In this document: in pieces, positions 10,329 through 22,971 of the stretch
Numbering within the stretch: the stretch's first letter is position 1
How the letters are laid out: every line of letters begins with the position of its first letter
Source of the DNA: Tachypleus tridentatus
Lineage: Eukaryota; Arthropoda; Merostomata; Xiphosura; Limulidae
Length of the DNA: 64,000 nucleotides
Assembly (NCBI RefSeq): GCF_004210375.1
Contig: NC_134829.1
Location: forward strand, 25,250,034 to 25,314,033
Direction of reading: 5' to 3'
The notes under the pieces: model-generated
The model's input: only the letters and a program-made list of their open reading frames with translations
The model's database searches: none
Told to the model about the DNA's origin: nothing
Made by a program: the position numbers and the translations under genes

Positions 10329-12210
10329 TAATGAATTGGAGACTCGTCGGAGATAAATTATTATACGTAACATAATAAATTAAGATTCGTGTCGAGGCCT
10401 GAATCAGAGAAAATAATTGATCTAGATTAAATTTCAAATCATAATTCTATTTATATTTATCAGTGTCAACAAGAATTGATCATGTCTGATTATCAAGAAC
10501 AACTATAAAGATATAACAGAAGTGAATTGCTTGAAACTGCCAAAGTTTTAAAATTATATGTTAAGAAATCAAATAAGAAAATGAACTAAAGAGCATATTG
10601 TTGAAATACTAGTCAATGATGATTTGATGTTTGAGGAAGCATTATGGTAATACTCTAGTGTCTCCACTAGCCAACCAGAGTTGAGTGATAAAGATAAGTT
10701 TGAAATCCAGCTAAAACGCAAACACATCGAGTTTGAACAAGTTCGTATCAAAGCCGGAAAAGAGAAGGAACAAGCTCGTATTAAAGCCGAGAAAGAAATT
10801 TGGTTAAAGGAAATGGAAATTAGGCTCAAATGCGATCGATCAAGTCACAATGATTACTTTGAACTCAATCCATATATTAAACTACCACAATCTAACGAAA
10901 ATGAAGTTTATAAATATTTTCAACATTTTGATAAAATTACCCAAACCATGGAATGGCCCACTGGAAAATTGCCATTATTATTACAGTTTTAACTGGTAAA
11001 CCACAAGAAGCTTATGTTACTCTCTCTTTCTGGAAAATTGCACCAATTATGGTAAGGTTATAGCAGCTATTTTTAAAGCATACGAGTTAGTACAGGAAGT
11101 TTATCGCCAAAAGATTTGAGGTTATCACAAGCAAGATAGCCAAATGTATATGAAATTCGCCTAAGAAAAAGAAATTTATTTTGATCGATGGCGTAATTTT
11201 GTGCATCTGGGCAACAGTTTTGATAAATTAAGTCATTTATGTCTAACCGAGGGATTTAAACGCTATACAAATGACGACCTAAAAATTTACTTGGATTAAA
11301 AAAAGTTGAAACAGTACAAGAAGCAGCTGTTCTTTCTGATGATTAACACTTTAACACATAAAACAAATTTTCATAAAAATAAATTTCTATCATCTCAGCA
11401 AAAACCTGTAGCTGTTCAGTCCGCTAAAGTCCAGGATTATTATAAAAAAATCCAGATTCTTGAGTTCGAAATCTTCAAACAGTCGGGATAAAACTTTAAA
11501 AAATCACCAAGTCCTGCCTGTCATTTTTGTAAAAAATCTGGTGACCTTACGTCCGATTGTTGTTTTTGCAAAAAAAGGCAACACCTAATGCGTTCATGTC
11601 CACATATGGACATAATTTCACCAGATCATCTGATGTTGTTTATTTGACCACTGATAAAAAGGCTGATGTAGTTAGTGAAGAATTTAAAACTTTTATGTCT
11701 GTTGGTTCTGTGTCTTTACCCATATTCTACGTGATGCTGGGGCTACTCAGTCATTGTTGTTACAGGGTACACTGCCTTTAACCTCAAGTTCTGCCATGAT
11801 GAGTTTGTTATTGGTGAGGGTATTTATTTAGCATCAGACCTAGTTAATAGTCCAGTTGTGATTGGATTAAGATCCACTCTGCTAATTAAGGATGCATCAT
11901 TATTGTTGGGAAATGATTTAATTGGGGGAAAAGTTGTTGCTGAACCCAAAATGGTTAGTGAACCAATCACTGTTTCATCTGAGGATGTTGTTGTTGAGGA
12001 GAATCCAGACATGTGCTGTGACTCGAGCTCGGGCAAAGAAATTAAACCAACAACAATGTTAGGCATTTGTTTAGAGAACGACATTATAAATTTGTCTCAG
12101 ACATTTTTTGGATAGGGATCTTGTTCTACTGACAATTCATTAGTGAGTGACAAGGATGGACGCGAGGGATCTGGTTTAGCTGGTGAGGATCACATAAAGA
12201 TCGACTGAAG
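10329..12210 (+). mobile_element. Ty3/gypsy internal region, truncated
   Basis: A primer-binding-like site and leader, then decayed gag and protease-region sequence. Recognition fades near 12210. No reverse transcriptase, integrase or 3' LTR is found downstream, so the element is 3'-truncated. Confidence 0.75.
10482..11960 (+). pseudogene. gypsy gag-protease remnant
   Basis: The longest intact piece (10681-10992) is a charged Lys/Glu-rich coiled coil followed by a gag segment of the SCAN-like kind (NPYIKLPQSNENEVYKYFQH). Continued in other frames are YFDRWRNFVHLG-like text, a zinc knuckle near 11519-11560 whose His is replaced by Asp, and a protease-like RDAGATQSLLLQG stretch near 11730. LLGNDLIGGKVV is at about 11905. 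At least six stops or frameshifts break it. Known gypsy gag-pro proteins have these blocks in this order. Confidence 0.75.
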
Positions 12211-12467
12211 CTTTGAAGTTAATGCAGAAATAACTACACTAATAAATAATTGTGAATTGTATCTAGCCACTGAAATATTGACGTATTCTAAATATTATGT
12301 AATTTAAAAACACTGCATAAAAGATAATTCATGAAGAACTTTGTAAAATCAAAGATTTTAGGACGCTTGTCCTTTTCACGCCTCCATTTTTAATAACTGA
12401 CATTTAATCCAACGTATTCTCATATCGTTTGTAAACGTGTTAATTCAGAATAGTTGATTGATTGTTT

Positions 12468-12577
12468 AGAATTAAGCACAAAGCTATACAAAAGGCTGTC
12501 TGTGCCCTGCCCACCAAGTGTATCGAAACCCGATTTCTAGTGTTGTGAATATGCAAACATACTGCCCTGTTACTGTA
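12468..12577 (-). mobile_element. SINE-B copy
   Basis: AATTAAGCACAAAGCTATAC, CTGTGCCCTGCCCACCAAGT, ATCGAAACCCGATTTCTAGT in minus orientation. Confidence 0.85.
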
Positions 12578-12993
12578 GAGCATTTAGAACAGTACATCTG
12601 AAGCAACTTTAAGAGGGTTTCGATTTTAACATTGCATTGATAAATTCATAATTTCTCTCAATAGATATAAGTTTTGATAATACTATTTCAAGCTGTGTTG
12701 GGGACACAAAAATGCATCCTGAACTTGAAATCAGTTGTAGTGTTTCTGACCATATGTTAATATAATTCAAGATGGCGCTGTATTTATACCTTGCATTTTA
12801 ATAACGTTCACCTTGCTACAATGTTGTCATCAATCATTCAATCAGATGTAGCAACTAAATACAGGTACACTGTATAAAGAAATCCAAATTTTTTTATTAT
12901 TTTTTTTACTCCATTGTCTGATTCATTGTTTTTCCATTGCTACACTGAAATACATTCGATCACACCACAAAGCTGGAGTTAGGTTTAGTTGTA

Positions 12994-13255
12994 TTTTTAA
13001 TTTCGCGCAAAGTTACATGATGGCTATCTGCGCTAACCGTTCCCGATTTAACAGTGCAAGACTAATGGGAAGACAAGTCATCACCACCCACCACCAACTG
13101 TTGGGCTACACTTTTACCAACAAATAATGGTATTGGCCGTCAAATTATAACGCCCCCACGGCTGAAAGGGCGAGCATGTTTGGTGTGACAGGGATTCGAA
13201 CCCGCAACCCTCTGATTACGAGTCGAATGCCTTAACCACCTTGCCATACTGGGCT
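12994..13255 (-). mobile_element. SINE-A copy
   Basis: From AATTTCGCGCAAAGTTACAT to TTGCCATACTGGGCT, minus strand; complete but diverged. Confidence 0.9.
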
Positions 13256-13259
13256 CTAA

Positions 13260-14200
13260 CATTAGTATCTATACAGATGCACAACTATGTTTACTTTAAG
13301 GTATAAATGACCTTTCTAAGCTGTTAAACATGATAATAATTTAGTACACATATAATACAAGGTTTATCAGGCAGGCTGAACATGGCTGAAATACTGTTAT
13401 ACTTTCTTGATCTTCTTGATTAAACCCTAAGGTATTGAGTGAAGAATGCAACGCTCAAAAATATACCAGGCCTAATACTAACGTTTTGTGACATATACAA
13501 TTAATTGTATATATATTTTCCTCACTTGAGTATTACTGGATTCGATTACTTTATGACATGATATAATTACTAATTTTTTAGCACATGATGATGCTAGGCA
13601 AACTTAGCAAAATGCAGTGTTTTCTCAAACACATTTATTTACCTACCCATAGATACTAATAATCTCGGACTTATAAGTTCTTTTTATAATGTTTCGAATC
13701 TTCAAATTTGTTGTACTGTCGCAAGAAATAATATTATCATTTAGAAGTTCGTTATCTTGCCAGGAATACTATTAGGATAATACGATAACGCATCAACAAT
13801 TCATTATCTCAACATGAATGAAAAACTTCATATTCAACGATCTTCTGTAAATAATATTAACTTAGTTTTGGCGATGATTTGAACATTTTTTCACTATCAA
13901 ACTATTATTTTCTTTCGGTTACATTGTTTCAAACGGTCTAGTACTCACCATATATTTCAACAGATAAACCTCATTTTTTTTATCGAAAATATAAGCCTTT
14001 TCTTTCTACTACTAAAAATAACGACTTGGCTTATCAAGAAAGTTAATCACAAACTTGTCTCAAGCTCCTTCTTTTAAAGAAGATAATAGAATAACGTACT
14101 CGAAACAGATGACCGAAAAGTCGTTCTGAATCTTTCTTTATATGTATTTTGTGTATATTATATCCAGGGCATTGTTTAACCGCTTAGATGACTGGTTTGT
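13260..14200. other. no feature recognised
   Basis: AT-rich spacer. The neighbouring gaps 12215-12465, 14435-15130 and 15700-16720 likewise show no gene or repeat I can identify. Confidence 0.5.
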
Positions 14201-14202
14201 TA

Positions 14203-14312
14203 CCCGGTGTCTTGCGGTGAGCCTGCAGATTTACAATGATAAAGATCTAGTTTTGATACCCGTGGTTGGCAGAGCACAGAGAGCTCATTTTATGGTTTTG
14301 CTCTGAACAACA
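14203..14312 (+). mobile_element. SINE-B copy
   Basis: GTGAGCCTGCAGATTTACAA, TTTTGATACCCGTGGTTGGC, AGAGCACAGAGAGCTCATTT. Confidence 0.8.
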
Positions 14313-14344
14313 AACAAACCAAGATTGTTAACTTAAGAAATAGT

Positions 14345-14430
14345 CCACTGGTGGATCAGTAGTAAACTATAAATTAGGTTTAGATACTCACGGTGGGAGC
14401 ATGTTAACCATTATGTAGATTTGTGGTTAA
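14345..14430 (+). mobile_element. SINE-B copy, diverged
   Basis: CACTGGTGGATCAGTAGTAA, GGTTTAGATACTCACGGTGG, TATGTAGATTTGTGGTTAAT. Confidence 0.65.
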
Positions 14431-15135
14431 TAACAACAAAGCTATTCAATATCAAGTTTTGAACAACTTAACATTTTTATCAGAGAAGAAAAACAACACA
14501 AAAAATTATAGGTGGTATTAAAACCTATTTCAAAGGGTCAATTAAGCTTCAGAATAATACAAGAAAACAATCGGTCACCATTTTCTTTAAAAAATCCAGT
14601 CATTGTATGCAATCATGGAATCCAGAATGCTACTTTAGGGAGGTGTTGGCAGGGATAACGTAGAAATTCTTGATAGAAGAACAGCACTAAACATGGAGAG
14701 GAACACAGAAGTATTTCACAGAGGAAAATAAACACCTGATCTGAGGACAATATCAACATAGATCCTGTTAGGGTTAAGTTCAACTCATAACACTACCCTG
14801 GTGGCTACGAACGTTTTGAAACAGTTTGTGTTAGCTGTTGTATCAAGCAACACAAATATCGCAATTTTGCAAATCAAAGTAGGGGTTACTGTTCTATTGT
14901 TTTAACGCATAACTGCACAATGAACTGACTGTCTTCGAACTGTTCATTCTAAAGTTATAAATTCTCAAACTTACCTCCAAGGCGAAGTATAACACGGTGA
15001 TATAAAGCAATAATAACAATAATTATCATGTTGTTTAAAATCCAAAATTATTTTAAAATTCAAAGCGTCATTGGACGGTTTCTATAAAATCATCCATTAT
15101 TTATTTAGATATTGAATTTCTCTTCTAACAGAGAG

Positions 15136-15255
15136 AGTCTACCACTGGCACAGCGGTATGTGAGCTGACTTCTACTAGTAGAAACCAGGTTTCGATACTC
15201 ATGGTAAACAGAGCCCAGATTACTCGTTCTGTGGCTTTGTGCTAAACAGTAAGCA
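15136..15255 (+). mobile_element. SINE-B copy
   Basis: CCACTGGCACAGCGGTATGT, GGTTTCGATACTCATGGTAA, GTGGCTTTGTGCTAAACAGT. Confidence 0.85.
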
Positions 15256-15474
15256 ACAAACAAAATAATTTAATTTTGACATTCTAAAAAAAATTCAAAA
15301 TCTAATCAAGAACCCAAAGAGTGGAGTATTGATATTTTTAATGAAAATTCTGCTCTACTTTAAGTTGCATGTTATCTGCTACAAAAACTAATTTGCTAAG
15401 TCGCATAAAAAATTCACGTCTTTCTTAACTGTTAAATGCCCAGAACGTAAACCTTCATATTTGAAAACCAAAAA

Positions 15475-15592
15475 GGTAGCCCCACAGTGGTATGTTTGCG
15501 GCTTACACATTAAAAACCGGGTTTCGATACCCGTGGTGGGCAGAGTACAGATAGCCTATTATGTAGCTTTGTGCTTAATTCAAAACAACAAA
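15475..15592 (+). mobile_element. SINE-B copy
   Basis: CCCACAGTGGTATGTTTGCG, GGGTTTCGATACCCGTGGTG, GTAGCTTTGTGCTTAATTCA. Confidence 0.9.
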
Positions 15593-15645
15593 AACATCGT
15601 TTAAAGTATGTTTAACTTTTCTAGTTTACTTAAAGTATTTATCAC

Positions 15646-15697
15646 CCCACATGGCGCGGCGGGTTAAGGTGTTCGACTCATAATCTGAGCGTCGCAC
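15646..15697 (+). mobile_element. SINE-A head fragment
   Basis: CATGGCGCGGCGGGTTAAGG then TGTTCGACTCATAATCTGAG; only the tRNA-like half remains. Confidence 0.7.
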
Positions 15698-16729
15698 ATA
15701 GTTTATCGTTTAACTTTGTGCTTAACAACACTATTTGGTTTATATTTAACTTTTTATCAAATCTTTCTTGCAACATCAAGTTAATAACTATTTATAATGG
15801 AAAATATTTAACAAAATCTACTCTTTGTGTGCTTAAGATAGAATATCACAAAAGAAAAACAAACAAACATATCAACGTTCACATACAAGTGACTCATAAG
15901 AAATATCTGTCAGTGACTGTGTAAAGAAGACTTTATTATTACGGGTATAAAGATATTGCTTTTATTTGATTTTGCTGATTGTAGAAAAGATTAGGCCTGT
16001 GAGATTTCATGGTCTTCATTATATCTTTCGTCATAGCCTTAGGCAATAGGCCAAGCAAGAAAGAAGGTCAATGTTATGCTTTTCGGACATACCAACAACT
16101 GTCCAAGCACGTTCAAAGAAGCCTGTTTTGTTTGATTTTATAAATAGTAGTAAAAGTCGGTGTTGTCACTGACAGAAACCCCACACTTTCTTCTCTCCAC
16201 ACATAATGTGTGTTTCTTACAGTTAACTCTGTTTCAATTTCGAAACACCAGGAAGATACAGAAAACCAACTTTGTTTCGATGTAAAAAGACTTATAATTT
16301 TACAGTTAATAAAGGTAGTGTTGCAACAGTTTCTACTAAAGGGATCTTTTAAATTATTTGTTCAAAAAGGAAATGTTTATTGACAATTTAATTACAATAA
16401 AAACGTTTTATTTTTTCACGTTTCGCAGTTTAAATAACTAGCTTTAGGTCTAACGATACATATAAACAACATTTAAACATTTTGTTTACTTGTTAACTCT
16501 TCTCATACACGCACTTCCTCTTGTCTCCAATACTTTGTTACAAACACTCAAAATTTACAGCTAAACTAACTGAGTAAAGGAATCAATCAAAATAATATTT
16601 AACTACTTCAACTTAATGTAATTTATCATTAGACTTAAAATCAATTAACATTTACTTCAACTTAATTCCCATTCTAATACTGCCCATATTGTTCCATAAA
16701 GTTTCGAGAAGAGTTTCGTCACTAAACCA

Positions 16730-17790
16730 CGCCCATCATTCCAGATCAAACCTCCCACTTGCTCAACAACAATACAATATCATTCTTGCATTACATTCTT
16801 CTCTGATGAAGACCGTACAATTTCTCTCACCTAAAGCTAATGCTTCAAACGATAGACCTTATAGTTTCTCTTTTCTGGGGCTGACACATAAGGTGATAGA
16901 ATGTAGTTTCTTTCCTTCATACTTATAGCCGACGTGTCAGATGACAGACCATACACTTCCTGATATCCAGAACTAAAATTTCAAATACCTGACTGCACAT
17001 TTCCTCTTGTTTAAAACTGATGTTTAAGTTGAAAAACTGTACATTCGTTTTCGTGTAAAACTTATATAACAGGTGGCAGGATGTAAAATTTATCTTATTT
17101 AGAGATGATAACAGCACATACAGCTACTTGTATGTCGAGGTGATGTTTCAAATGACAGAATGTATATACATTTTCCTTGTGTAAAAGCTGACATATCAGA
17201 TGACATCACGTCAGTTTTTTTGTCTTAAAACTGAGATTTATTCCTCTTATTTTGAGCTGACACATCAGATAACATACTCCTTTTACTCTTATGTAGAGAT
17301 GACCTCTCAGAAGGCAGACCATGCATTTCCTCTTATGTAGAGCAGAAACATTAGTCAGTTGTATTGTACTGTTTTTGAATTTCGCGCAAAGCTACACGAG
17401 GGCTATCTGCGCTAGCGGTCCCTAATTTAGCAGTGTAAAACTAGAGGGAAGGCAGATAGTCATCACTACCCACTCCCAACTGTTGGGCTACTCTTTTACC
17501 AACTAATAATGGGATTGGCCGTCACATTATAACGCCTTCATGGCTGAAAGGGCGAGTATCTTTGGTGCGACGGGATTTCGAACTCGCGACCCTCAAATTA
17601 CGAGTCGAACGCCTTAACCCACCTGACCATGCTGGGCCACGTTAGTTAACAAGTCGTATAGTTCTCTTATGTAAAGCTGATACTTCAGATAATAGACCAT
17701 ATTGTTCCTCTTATGTAATCTGATACATCAGATAATGTGCTATACATTTACTCTCAGTGTAGCTGATATATAATGTAATATAACATAACA
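16730..17790 (+). repeat. degenerate ~48-bp minisatellite
   Basis: Loose repeats of TTTCCTCTTATGTAGAGCTG followed by ACACATCAGATGACAGACCA and TACA. About 16 diverged units can be traced. A SINE-A (17372-17638) splits the array. Confidence 0.75.
17372..17638 (-). mobile_element. SINE-A copy interrupting a minisatellite
   Basis: Full minus-strand copy from TTTTTGAATTTCGCGCAAAG to CATGCTGGGCC. Repeats of the ~48-bp minisatellite continue on both sides. Confidence 0.92.
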
Positions 17791-17848
17791 TAATGTTTAG
17801 GAATAAAAGAGACCTGTTGCTCCATCTTGTCTGTTCCATTTTCTAAGT

Positions 17849-20207
17849 AAGGGGTGGGAAACTCCATGGCTACTGGTCACATGTGGTCAGTGGATAGCAC
17901 AATTGTGGCCAGCTTGAGTTTAGGAATCAACTTTTTCCATCATTTATTTTTTATCGCAAATTTGGTAAACAGCAACTGAACTGCCTCACGTCTTCGCTCA
18001 TGTCGCGCGCTTCATCACTGCCACAGACTCTGCCCATTTTGTAACGTCAGTCTGGTTTAGATGTTTGTTATCGAGTGTGCGTTGTTTTGCATGCGCTTGT
18101 AAACATATTTTTATTGTGCAACATTCAAGTGTTTAAATATATTTTGTTATTAATCCCATCATATGGACAAGTGGATAATTCGAAAACGAAAGAATCCAGA
18201 TGATGGTGAACACTCAAAAAATAAAGACAATTCAACTGATTCTGGCATTACTGCTGAAAAGAGAATTTAATGAAAGTTGGGAGTTGAAATTTGCAGTGAT
18301 TGAAGCAAATAATAAGCCAGTGTGGCTCTTGTGTAACAAAGTTTTTAGGAATAATAAAGTATACAACCTTAAGCAACACTTTAACAATTTTCACAACGAA
18401 TTTGATGTAAAATTTCCAGTTGATAGCAAAAATCGTATGAATGAAATTAACCGTCTGAAAGCACAACTTCATGAACAAAAGTAAGGCCTAAAAAGATTTT
18501 TATCATCGATAGAACTACTTACGTTAGCTAGCTATAAAGTAGCTTGGATTCTAGCTTGAAAAACGAAATCATTTTCTGATGCTGAATTAGTAAAAGAAAT
18601 ATTTATTGTGGTCGTTGAAACTTATATGGAAAATTATGATTCAAATATAAAAGATGATATTTTTCAGAAGGTAAATAATTTGCAATTAAGTCGAAGAACA
18701 ATTGTCTACAGAATGCTAGAGTTAGAGAAAGAAATAAAAAATTATATGTTTGAAAAACTAAAAGGCAATTTGTATTTTTCTTTAGCACTAGATGAGTCAA
18801 CAGATGTTAGTGACACTGCACAGTTGATATTTTGGGTTTGATATGTAACTTCAGATCTTCAAGTGAGGGAATAAATGCTTGACCTTTGTGGATTACGAAA
18901 TCGAACATGTGAAAAAAAACATCTTTGAAAATTTCTTGAAATGTCAAAAAAATTACTCTGGATTTAAAAAAAAAAACTGGTTCTGTCACAACAGACGGCG
19001 CTCCCGCCATGAATATGGCGAAATTAGGATTTGTTTCTCTTTTGAAGTATCATTTAATTGAAAATAATGTGAAGTCCACGCTGCCATCTTTCCGTTGCAT
19101 TTTGCATCAGGAAAGTATATGTGCTCAGATGTCTAAAAGTGATGAATTGAAAAACTTGATGGACATTGTTGTAAAAATTGTGGATTATATTAGAAGTGAA
19201 AACTCTCTCATTCATCGACAGTTTGTTGAGTCTTTGAAGAAAAGCAGTGACTGTACTTTTGATGATCTTACTGGTTTTGCAAACGTAAGATGGTTAAGTG
19301 GAGGAAAATTGTTGAAAAGGTGAGATTGAAAATTTCCCTGAAATTGAACCTTTGTCATGACAGTGTGATTTGCACTTTCTGTTGGACATGATGGTTCACT
19401 TGGATAATTTGAATACGAAGCTTCAGGGAAGAAGTAAAATAATAAGCAAGCAATCACAGTATATTCATGAATTTTAATTAAAGCTAAACCTCTTTGCGGA
19501 GCAATTAAAAAAATGATTTGACACATTTTTCAAAGTTGAATAGTTTTCTAAAAAATAATAAAGACTGATTTCTCTAATGCTAAAAATGATCTCTATGTAA
19601 ACTGGATCAAAAATCTATCTCAAAAATTTGAATTACGTTTCTCCGAATTTAAAAATTTGAAATTAATATTTGAATTTTTGTATGATCAATTTTAAGCTAA
19701 CTTGGGAAATTTCAGCAAGGAAATTACATCATTTTTTGTCTTTGAATAAGTGTAGATTTGAAGACGAAATGTTTACCCTGCAAAGTGTAGAACACATAAA
19801 AGGAAAACAAAAATGTTCTATCAGAGAAATGTGGCTCACTATTCTGATAAATCAGTCTTCCAAATTTAAAAATATCAATTTCAAAATTATTTTCCAGGTT
19901 TGGATCCACATGGATATGAGAGTCAACAATTTCTACGCTAGATTTTCTCAAGTCCAAATACAGATTCTCGGCTTACTGACATAAATTTAGAGGCAGAGCT
20001 AAGATACTCATTGAGCATAGATATTAAGCCAAATTTCACGAAACTTGTTGATGAAAACCCCCATAAATTTTTACATTGAAGATTAGTTGAAATGCAATTA
20101 TTTTACTTAAACTAACATCTTTCAATTTTGTTTTTGAATAATGTGGCCAACGTTGTTTTCATTAGCTACAGATGTGGCCACTATGAAAAATACGTTGTCA
20201 ATCCCTG
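17849..20207 (+). mobile_element. hAT transposon, complete ends, dead transposase
   Basis: Left end AAGGGGTGGGAAAC, right end GTTGTCAATCCCTG (complement CAGGGATTGACAAC). The flanking 8-mers TTCTAAGT (17841-17848) and CTCTTAGT (20208-20215) agree at six of eight positions, as expected for an old hAT 8-bp target duplication. CAGGGGTGGG-type ends are usual for Charlie-like hATs. Confidence 0.82.
18163..20080 (+). pseudogene. hAT transposase pseudogene (GTF2IRD2/Charlie-like)
   Basis: The start is MDKWIIRKRKNPDDG at 18163. After a frameshift near 18262 comes a BED/SPIN-type finger region (WLLCNKVFRNNKVYNLKQHF then NNFH) whose first Cys is Trp. Next are FSLALDESTDVSDTAQL at about 18777-18830 (first catalytic Asp block), a TDGAPAMNMAKLGF block near 19000, HQESICAQ, VVKIVDYIRS and NVRWLSGGKLLKR near 19290. 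Weaker C-terminal text runs to about 20080. These blocks appear in this order in Charlie-like hAT transposases and in the GTF2IRD2 C-terminus. Many stops and shifts break it. Confidence 0.82.
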
Positions 20208-20229
20208 CTCTTAGTTAAACTAAAACTAT

Positions 20230-20800
20230 TAAATATTAAAGTTAGCCATTAACATTTGTATATCTATCAAGCTTTCTTTTAATTTTTAAACTCACATGAT
20301 TTTACTGCCTCCACAATTTCCAAAGGCAATGCGTTCCATAGACCAATCACCATATCTGAAAAGTAAAACTGCCTTAGCTGTAGACGGCTTATATATTTGT
20401 GTCCCTTAGTTTTATGATTCTTGCTGTTAAGTATGAAAAATGTTGATGTGCCAATATTATCAGTTTCTTAAACACTTCAATCAGATTCCCTCTAACTGTT
20501 CTTCATTTCAAGAGAAAACAATCTTAAGAATATTAATCTGTCCTCATATGATAAATTCTTTATCCTAGGTACCATTTCATTGACCTTCCTCTGAACCCTT
20601 TCCAATAATTCAATGTCTTTCCTAAGGTAAGGAGCCCAAGACTGAACACAATAATCCAAATTTAGCCTAACCAGTAACCTATACAATGAAATTATAACCT
20701 ATTTAAGCTTCTATTCAACATTTCCATAGATACAATCTAAAATTCTATTTGTCCTACCACTCACAACAGCACACTATTTGGGTGGCTTAAGAGACTGATC
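20230..20800 (-). mobile_element. CR1-like LINE 3' fragment
   Basis: Minus-strand frame at 20492-20686 reads LVRLNLDYCVQSWAPYLRKD then IELLERVQRKVNEMVPRIKN, the conserved C-terminal part of CR1/Jockey-type reverse transcriptases. More broken text follows towards 20230 (GTHCLWKLW-like). It is 5'-truncated. Confidence 0.82.
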
Positions 20801-21017
20801 AACCATTACAATAAAACAAGGCTCTGCAAATGGTTCTGTTTCTCTATCTCTTTTTTTATTGTCTGTGGTTCTTGGTGTAATTACTTGTTCGTAGTACTTG
20901 TATTTTGCTCGCTTTTAGAATATAAGCGCGTAAATGCAATTCAATATTCTTCTAGTTATAATTATGATTTCTAGCATGCAACTAGTACCTAATTTATGGT
21001 GCTCTCGATGGTTACCA

Positions 21018-21130
21018 CCAAACTCTGGGTCCCCCGCTGGTACAACGGTAAGTCTACACACTAAATTCAGGGGTTCGATTCCCCTCGGTGGACTCAGCAA
21101 AGAGCCCGATGTGGCTTTGCTATAAGAAAG
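21018..21130 (+). mobile_element. third tRNA-derived SINE family (SINE-C)
   Basis: CCCCGCTGGTACAACGGTAA (A box), AGGGGTTCGATTCCCCTCGG (B box) and CCCGATGTGGCTTTGCTATA tail. Head and tail differ from SINE-A and SINE-B. Only one copy was noticed here. Confidence 0.8.
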
Positions 21131-21985
21131 CACACATTCACATATCAAACACAAGTGGCAATACACAGAACTAGTTGGATAACGTGTTTTTCTCTCGTGC
21201 TCTTTGGTTGCATTGTGCTTCCTGTCGCAGTTATTCAGGCAAGAAAGAGACTCGTTTTTCGGAAGAGCACAAGCAGGTTTGTGTGAATTAGATCGAACAG
21301 TTCATTCTAAAACATCTCCTATTTACTAACTCTTGCGTGTAATGGCCACATTTTAAAAACTCTATTTGTGTGAGGGTATAAAGTGAATTCTTTAGTAATT
21401 AAACAACAAAAAAAGGACTTTGGAGAAAAAGCACAACAGTTAGCTCTCACTTTGTTTTCTCACATTTGCACATTAGCATTTTCTAATAACTAAGCTATAA
21501 TTCAAGCAGTTATTAAATTAGCTAGTTATTTATTTAAATGTGAAATACTTCTGACCGGTTGACTAGTTTTGAATTTTTTTATTTATCTCAATAAAACATT
21601 TGTCAAAATTTCATCCCCGAATGCAAAGAAACTATGCAAAATAAAGCAACCAGTTTCACATGTAACTGTTATAGTCTTCTACACGCTAATTATGTTGTTA
21701 TTATTATCCAAAAACGATACTCAGTCTTGGCTGTGAAACGTGCATGTCTACAGTCTTATCATAAGGTAAATTAAAGTGATATATATGTTTTCCACCTTCT
21801 GTAGTGATACAGAAATATTCGTAGTTCTTAATACTTAGTTTCTGGTTACGGCTATATTTGGTTAAGACAGTAATTAGCTTTATTTGTTCTAGTTTCTACG
21901 TTTCTTCATTCCCTCAACAAGTAAAATCTGTTTCACAGAGGATCGGTTATCTAGATTAAACTGGTGTATATTGGAACATTCTTAG

Positions 21986-22250
21986 GTCCGGCATGGCCAA
22001 GCGTGTTAAGGCGTGCGACTCGTAATCTGAGGGTCGCGGGTTCGCATCCCCGTCGCGCCAAACATGCTCGCCCTTTCAGCCGTGGGGGCGTTATAATGTG
22101 ACGGTCAATCCTACTATTCGTTGGTAAAAGAGTAGCCCAAGAGTTGGCGGTGGGTGGTGATGACTAGCTGCCTTCCCTCTAGTCTTACACTGCTAAATTA
22201 GGGACGGCTAGCACAGATAGCCCTCGAGTAGCTTTGTGCGAAATTCAAAA
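21986..22250 (+). mobile_element. SINE-A copy with target duplication
   Basis: A near-consensus full copy with A and B boxes (TGGCCAAGCGTG, GGGTTCGCATCCC). GGAACATT occurs at 21973 and 22264 as target duplication. Confidence 0.94.
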
Positions 22251-22763
22251 CAAAGAAACAAAAGGAACATTTTTTGATTGTCGAATATTGCGTTGATCAA
22301 CAGAGAACAATTGACCAATGCTATTCGAAAAGACGAGTCACGATTTAATGCTAATTTTGTTTCAAGGAAAACACAAAAACACATTTTGTAGTAATTTAAA
22401 TTATTTCTTAAAACATTAAGGTATACCTGCTCACCTGTGAGTGTGGAAAATCGAATTTGTTATTATTTTCCATAACATTTTCATTTTTTGTAATAAACTT
22501 ATCAGAATAATAGCCTTGAATGAAATTTTCTGAAAATTCAGTCACAGACTGGCCTCAGAGCGTCTTTATAACGTGCTTGGACTTTGATGAGTCTGATGAT
22601 TCGTACTACAGAAATGCATTCAGTAATTTGGGTCCGTGGTTGGGTGTTTTAATTAAGACCAAACCATTGTCGATTAGATTTACCATGGGTACTGTTGACT
22701 AGCTATCTTCCTCACCTCTTGTCTATCAGTTCAAAAATAGGATTTGTTTTCTTGTTTATATCA

Positions 22764-22850
22764 AAGCAAACCCACACTGGGCTATTGGCTGTGTCCACTG
22801 TGGGGAATAAAACCCTCAATTTTAACGTTGTAAGTACGTAAGTTTACTCC
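22764..22850 (-). mobile_element. SINE-B copy, diverged
   Basis: CACACTGGGCTATTGGCTGT, GTCCACTGTGGGGAATAAAA, TTAACGTTGTAAGTACGTAA in minus orientation. Confidence 0.65.
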
Positions 22851-22971
22851 ATACGTAACTTTTATGTATCTTTGTACGAAATTAAAAAACAAACTCTATT
22901 TAACCATCAAAAGTAACAAACAGGATTACCCAAAATACAGTTGTTGTTGTTTTAAATAACAGGCCAAAATA

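Noticed and set aside
21986-22060. tRNA-Thr-like sequence as a real tRNA gene
   Set aside because: Always followed by the same SINE body, with no proper acceptor stem pairing, and present in many diverged copies.
22520-22702. 60-codon frame with a protein-like start
   Set aside because: No known similarity, and the 3' part resembles SINE text (GACTAGCTATCTTCC).
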